Positions 59,750 to 64,000 of a DNA stretch of 64,000 nt are shown one piece after another (the first letter of the stretch is position 1; every line of letters starts with the position of its first letter). This DNA comes from Sepiola atlantica (Eukaryota > Mollusca > Cephalopoda > Sepiida > Sepiolidae). Both the position numbers and the translations under genes were made by a program. The notes under the pieces were generated by a model. It searched no databases and had not been told where the DNA came from. It saw only the letters and a list, made by a program, of their open reading frames with translations. Location of the stretch: NCBI GenBank assembly GCA_963556195.1, contig OY744533.1:42465437-42529436 (forward strand), read 5' to 3'.

Positions 59750-60300
59750 ATTTATTAATACCATTGCCAGTAATTCATATATGACTTTTACTAAAATAAA
59801 AGTAATTACCATTATGTTTTATTAATTCATTACTAAATATTACTTAGAATTAAAATACACTTATTTATCCCCAAAAATAATAAAAAACTAAATGTTAATA
59901 GGTCAAAATATAATAGTATAATTTATTAATACTACTGTCATAAATCTATATACGATTTTTACTAAAAATAATCACCACTCTATTTTATTAACACATTGTC
60001 AAATATTATCTAGAATTAAATTTATTAATACCACTGCCATTAATTCATATATGACTTTTACTAAAAATAAAAGTAATTACCACTATATTTTATTAATTCA
60101 TTACTAAATATTACTTAGAATTAAAATACACTTATTTATCCCCCAAAATAATTAAAACTAAATGTTAATAGGTCGAAATATAATAGTATAATTTATTAAT
60201 ACTACTTTCATAAATCTATATACGATTTTTACTAAAAATAATCACCACTATATTTTATTAACTAATTGTCAAATATTATCTAGAATAAAATTTATTTGTC
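59750..60300 (+). repeat. two 270-bp tandem units, each with internal half-repeats
   Basis: TTTATTAATA occurs at 59751, 59922, 60021 and 60192, i.e. spacing 171, 99, 171. The full period is 270 bp, with strong similarity between units. Confidence 0.85.
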
Positions 60301-60739
60301 ACCAATAATAATTTAAACTAAATATTACTTTAAGTTTTTGTCATGGAAATTTAGCTGTCTGCATTAAATAGGTCGAAACATCTCTATTCCCTTGACACGC
60401 GACAGAATCACACCTGCAAAATATCGGTCGTGTCAGGCTAGACATCCTAACCCTCTCTCGTCCACAACAACTCTTAAATGGCTATAGATATCCACCCCTA
60501 ACACCCCCTCTACCTCTCTTTCTTTCTCTTCTCTTTCCCTTCCTTTTCCTCTCCCCCCCCCCTGTCCCAGCTCAGCGTTGAATAAAAATAAAAATATGAA
60601 TTATTGTAAATTAAACTTTTCTAACGGCCAATCTTTTTTTTTAAATTGGTCACATGACTATTATTTCTTTCTTCCTCTTTTTGCTTAACTCCATTCTTCC
60701 TGGATTCTACCTACCGGGTTGGATCACAAAAAAAACTTC

Positions 60740-60815
60740 TGCCTGATGAGACCTCAGCTCTTGATGGCTGTAGATCGATAACATCGACATGCCAGTGTAG
60801 CAGACTTTGTACATG
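60740..60815 (+). ncRNA. conserved three-way-junction RNA motif, right terminal repeat
   Basis: TCTGC then CTGATGA, a CAGC/GCTG-type hairpin, a linker TAGA, the hairpin TCGAT-AAC-ATCGA, then GTGTA and GCAGA closing with TCTGC. This resembles a hammerhead outline, but GAAA is replaced by GATAAC, which itself sits in a hairpin. It could be a variant or decayed hammerhead. The copy at 41885 keeps the second hairpin through a G-U. Confidence 0.5.
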
Positions 60816-60831
60816 TTTAAATAAAAAGCAT

Positions 60832-60835
<4 letters not shown>

Positions 60836-60900
<65 letters not shown>
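60836..60900. repeat. (TA)n microsatellite
   Basis: Starts at the end of the right terminal repeat. Confidence 0.95.
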
Positions 60901-60979
60901 TAATTATATAAAAAATAGTTACGTGTAATAAACAGTAGAAAGGGATAAAGAAAGAAAGAAATATTTAAAAAGTTAAAAA

Positions 60980-61245
60980 AGAAGAAGAAGAAGAAGAAGA
61001 AGAAGAAGAAGAAGAAGAAGAAGAAAAAGAAGAAGAAGGAGAAAAAATCGACAGTAAGCTTATAACGCCGATTGGAAACGCTGTGAGTTAAAAAAGAAGA
61101 AGAAGAAAGAGAGAAAAATAGACAGTTAGCTTATGAACGCAGGTTGGAAACGCTGTGAGTTTAAAAAAGAAGACGAAGACAGAGAAAAAATCGGTAGTTA
61201 AGCTTATGAACGCTGTGAGTTGGCAAGGAAGATTAGTATCTATTT
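60980..61245 (+). repeat. (AAG)n then three ~70-bp tandem units
   Basis: AAG triplets (60980-61036), then units with AGCTTAT, GGAAACGCTGTGAGTT and an AAG-rich tail starting near 61047, 61118 and 61188. Confidence 0.85.
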
Positions 61246-61641
61246 TAAATTGATGACAAGGAATTAAACAACAAAGGAGGAGGAGGCGGAGAAGGAGGAG
61301 GGGGAGAACAAAAGGACTAAAAGTATATATATGCATATATATATAATTTTAAAAATTTGTTTCTATATTTGGATATGTTGATATTTTTTATATATTTAAT
61401 ATAAAACTAAAACTAAAAATACATTAATCACCTAAAAAGTAGTGTAATGGATTCGTCTAAACACTTTAAAATGCAGCAACATTTTTGTAAGTAACGGATA
61501 AATTTTATTAGACAGACGAACAAGACAGGTAAGAAGGACTTCTTTCTTTTTTTTTCTTTTTTTAATAACTAATATGAATTAGCAAAACATTTATACGGAA
61601 CAAAACTTAGGTTTAGTATACGGAACGTTTATGTTTTTGTC
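61246..61641. other. unassigned AT-rich sequence
   Basis: No gene recognised. Confidence 0.35.
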
Positions 61642-61886
<245 letters not shown>

Positions 61887-61897
61887 GAAATAGATAG

Positions 61898-61987
61898 AGA
61901 AAACCAAAAGATAGTTGTTTATGTATTCATAAAGGTTTCGTCTTTATTTTAAGACTTCCTCAGGGTGGTAGTTTAAAGAAAAAATTC
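61898..61987 (-). repeat. dispersed repeat with hammerhead-like core, copy 2
   Basis: The reverse complement has CTGAGGA (fits CUGANGA), one extra A, the GTCTT-AAGAC stem, then GAAAC. Helix I and III partners are not evident, so activity is doubtful. Confidence 0.55.
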
Positions 61988-62049
61988 ATGCAAGTGCATA
62001 GAAGTTTGGGGTTGACATGTTGGTGAGATGAACGCGCGCTTCTCTATCG

Positions 62050-62051
62050 CG

Positions 62052-62087
<36 letters not shown>

Positions 62088-62153
62088 TATTTCGACAATC
62101 AGATTACGCCACAGCCCTCACTTACCATGACAGTCACAATTGTGCAAATAATT

Positions 62154-62198
<45 letters not shown>

Positions 62199-62199
62199 G

Positions 62200-62270
<71 letters not shown>
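62050..62270. repeat. (TA)n blocks with a (GA)n insert
   Basis: TA at 62050-62084, 62150-62177 and 62201-62270; GA at 62177-62195. Confidence 0.95.
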
Positions 62271-62274
<4 letters not shown>

Positions 62275-62995
62275 TTTATTTGTATATGAAGTCTGCTTGT
62301 AAGGAAAATATAGTGTTCCATAATTTTTGTACGCTGAAATCGTATGTATACACTTCTTAGTGCTTATTTGAATGATTTCAACATCATTATTTCAGCACAA
62401 TAATTTAGGACGGTAAACACACACATATACATATGTATGTGTGTGGTTACTTATGATATTCTAGGAAATTCTCGTATACAATTGGTGTACAGTTGTTTCG
62501 GTCGCGGTGATTCGTTTATTGACCCCTTTGCCACAAATATAAATACCCACGGCTCAAATCGGAAATAAATGAGACTTAATATTCTGCACACAATTCGTTC
62601 TCTTACAATGATCGTTTATTGTCTGCGTCTCCCTAGAATGCGTCTCCAAGCAAGTGACCACCGCAAAAGACACGAACGAAAGTTTATTCAAATCACAGAA
62701 ATTCCCAACAATTTCACCGACAGGCTGGGCTGACGCCATTGTCAAAATGCTCATGTAAAAATACGAATTCTAAAAAAACTTAATATTCTTATCAATTTTG
62801 TAACTACAGCGATCATCATGCATGCCTTACGGCGTAACAGTTATCTGCGGATAACTACAGTTGCACCTCACTTGTGGATGAAGCTTCCTAGCAAAGAAAT
62901 GAACAGCTACCACGAGCTTAAGGCAAAGCCTTTCGTGAAAAAAAAGTAATTGAGCACTGTAGGCTACAGATAATTCGAATGTAAACATGTAAACA
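62271..62995. other. unassigned sequence
   Basis: No gene recognised. Confidence 0.35.
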
Positions 62996-62997
62996 CT

Positions 62998-63022
62998 AGC
63001 TGTACTTACCCATCGTTGCACG
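62998..63022 (+). repeat. dispersed CCATCGTTGCACGGG motif
   Basis: Matches the CCCGGCGTTGCCCTGG region at about 46288. Fragment of a widespread invertebrate repeat. Confidence 0.5.
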
Positions 63023-63031
63023 GGAATCTTG

Positions 63032-63032
<1 letters not shown>

Positions 63033-63087
<55 letters not shown>

Positions 63088-63088
63088 C
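63033..63088 (+). repeat. (CT)n microsatellite
   Basis: A second CT tract is at 63241-63320. Confidence 0.95.
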
Positions 63089-63241
63089 TTCTCACACACA
63101 CTTTCCCTCTAACGCGTGCTTCTATATTACACTATCTTTTTTAAAACTTGTGATATGAATCTGTGTGAAATTTGTGGTAAAGAATCGTATCACTCGCAAT
63201 ACATTTTCCAGTACTTGGTGTGGAACATGTGGAACCCTAAT

Positions 63242-63320
<79 letters not shown>

Positions 63321-63323
<3 letters not shown>

Positions 63324-64000
63324 AAATGTTATGGTAAGGCGTAAATTACCGAATGAAGTAACGATATTTTAATTAAAAAATGATTGATTAATTTAAATCA
63401 ATTATTAAGTAATCCTTTTTTGTTAAGTCGGATAAAGCAAAAATCAAGATGGCCGGTTTTCGTTATATAACATACGATATTGAAAGGAAAATCAAGTATT
63501 TATTCCTTTAAATCAAGTATTAATTAATTATTTTTTGTTTAATCGTAAGTAATTAAATCTATTAATGGCAGTTTAGTTTGTAATTAAGTTATTTAATTGC
63601 AGTGTTAAATTAAATCAAATATTAAGTTAATGTTTGATGTTTTTTCACATGTGAAGTCTTGTCGAGCCAGTAGGGGAAATAACAAAATCAAGAGTGTCGT
63701 TTTTCTTTATTCTTAATTATTTTGTTGACGCGTATATTTTCGACGTGTATGTGACAATGCGTATATTTAAAATAATATTAATAATATCTTTAAAATATAA
63801 ATAAAGAAAGATAAAACAACCCTTTTGGAAATTGAAGGAGTTGTATGCTGGCTGACACCGGCGGCTGTAAAGTCTGTCTATCAACGTTAACAAACAAGGA
63901 TATTTTATTAGATAAGCATATCTATTCATTATCTGATGATAATTACTCTATATATCGAGATCGTTTCTCTTACTAAATGAGTTATTGCGCCAATATGTAA
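63321..64000. other. unassigned AT-rich sequence at window end
   Basis: TTAAT-rich sequence. No gene recognised. Confidence 0.35.

Larger units (their letters stand above)
57728..60835. mobile_element. RT/GIY-YIG retroelement with ~0.41-kb inverted terminal repeats
   Basis: Left (57728-58141) and right (60427-60835) repeats are inverted and mirror each other throughout, including GTGAATGCTTTTTATTTAAA, GGAAGAATGGAGTTAAGCAAAAAGA-type sequence, a purine tract and GAGAGGGTTAGG. The interior holds the coding relic (58160-59048), a GT-rich stretch (59215-59475) and a 270-bp tandem array (59750-60290). The right end abuts (TA)n. Penelope-like elements are known to carry terminal repeats in direct or inverted orientation, so this architecture fits a Penelope-type retroelement. 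A DNA transposon that captured a retroelement is the alternative. Confidence 0.85.

Overview
This is a gene-poor, AT-rich, repeat-dominated stretch of an animal nuclear genome. The repeat content suggests a mollusc, most likely a cephalopod of the octopus type. That is an inference from the dense (TA)n tracts, tRNA-like SINE sequence, Penelope-type GIY-YIG relics and a TTAGGG tract; no host gene is present to confirm it. No intact host protein-coding gene is visible. Nearly all open frames are translations of satellites, (TA)n, (CA)n or poly-pyrimidine tracts. Every convincing coding match is to a transposable element, and each is broken.

Layout. 0-2.4 kb is an 8-bp satellite with higher-order structure. 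2.4-11 kb holds dispersed repeats, a LINE 3' end inserted in an old tandem array, a 5S-rRNA-derived sequence and an antisense LINE fragment. 11.5-12.7 kb is a 17/18-bp minisatellite. 14-21 kb holds small dispersed repeats and a degraded hammerhead dimer. 21.5-24.8 kb holds a Penelope GIY-YIG relic followed by a 2.7-kb fold-back element with near-identical 1.3-kb arms. 27.3-28.8 kb is a second, older fold-back. 31.8-33.7 kb is an internally deleted sibling of the first fold-back, with a nearly complete mariner in the adjoining (TA)n. 34.9-35.3, 48.7-49.2 and 50.8-51.1 kb are small tRNA-like elements with hammerhead motifs. 40.7-42.2 kb holds mariner relics. 44.6-45.6 kb is a LINE 3' end joined to a gypsy integrase relic. 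51.5-53.3 kb is a LINE reverse transcriptase relic. 57.7-60.8 kb is a reverse transcriptase/GIY-YIG element with ~0.41-kb inverted terminal repeats. The rest is mostly simple repeats and unrecognised AT-rich sequence.

The strongest system is a set of small (~0.32-0.36 kb) non-autonomous elements that join a tRNA-like pol III region to a type I hammerhead ribozyme. They occur as partial head-to-tail dimers and usually abut (TA)n. One ribozyme (51061-51104) has a complete core, three matched helices and a GUC cleavage triplet. A second hammerhead family lies in the fold-back elements. Two Penelope-type GIY-YIG relics, a plausible source of mobilising enzyme, are in the same window. This fits metazoan retrozymes (hammerhead-bearing circular-RNA retroelements) driven by Penelope-like elements; the physical tRNA-like/hammerhead fusion is the part most worth testing.
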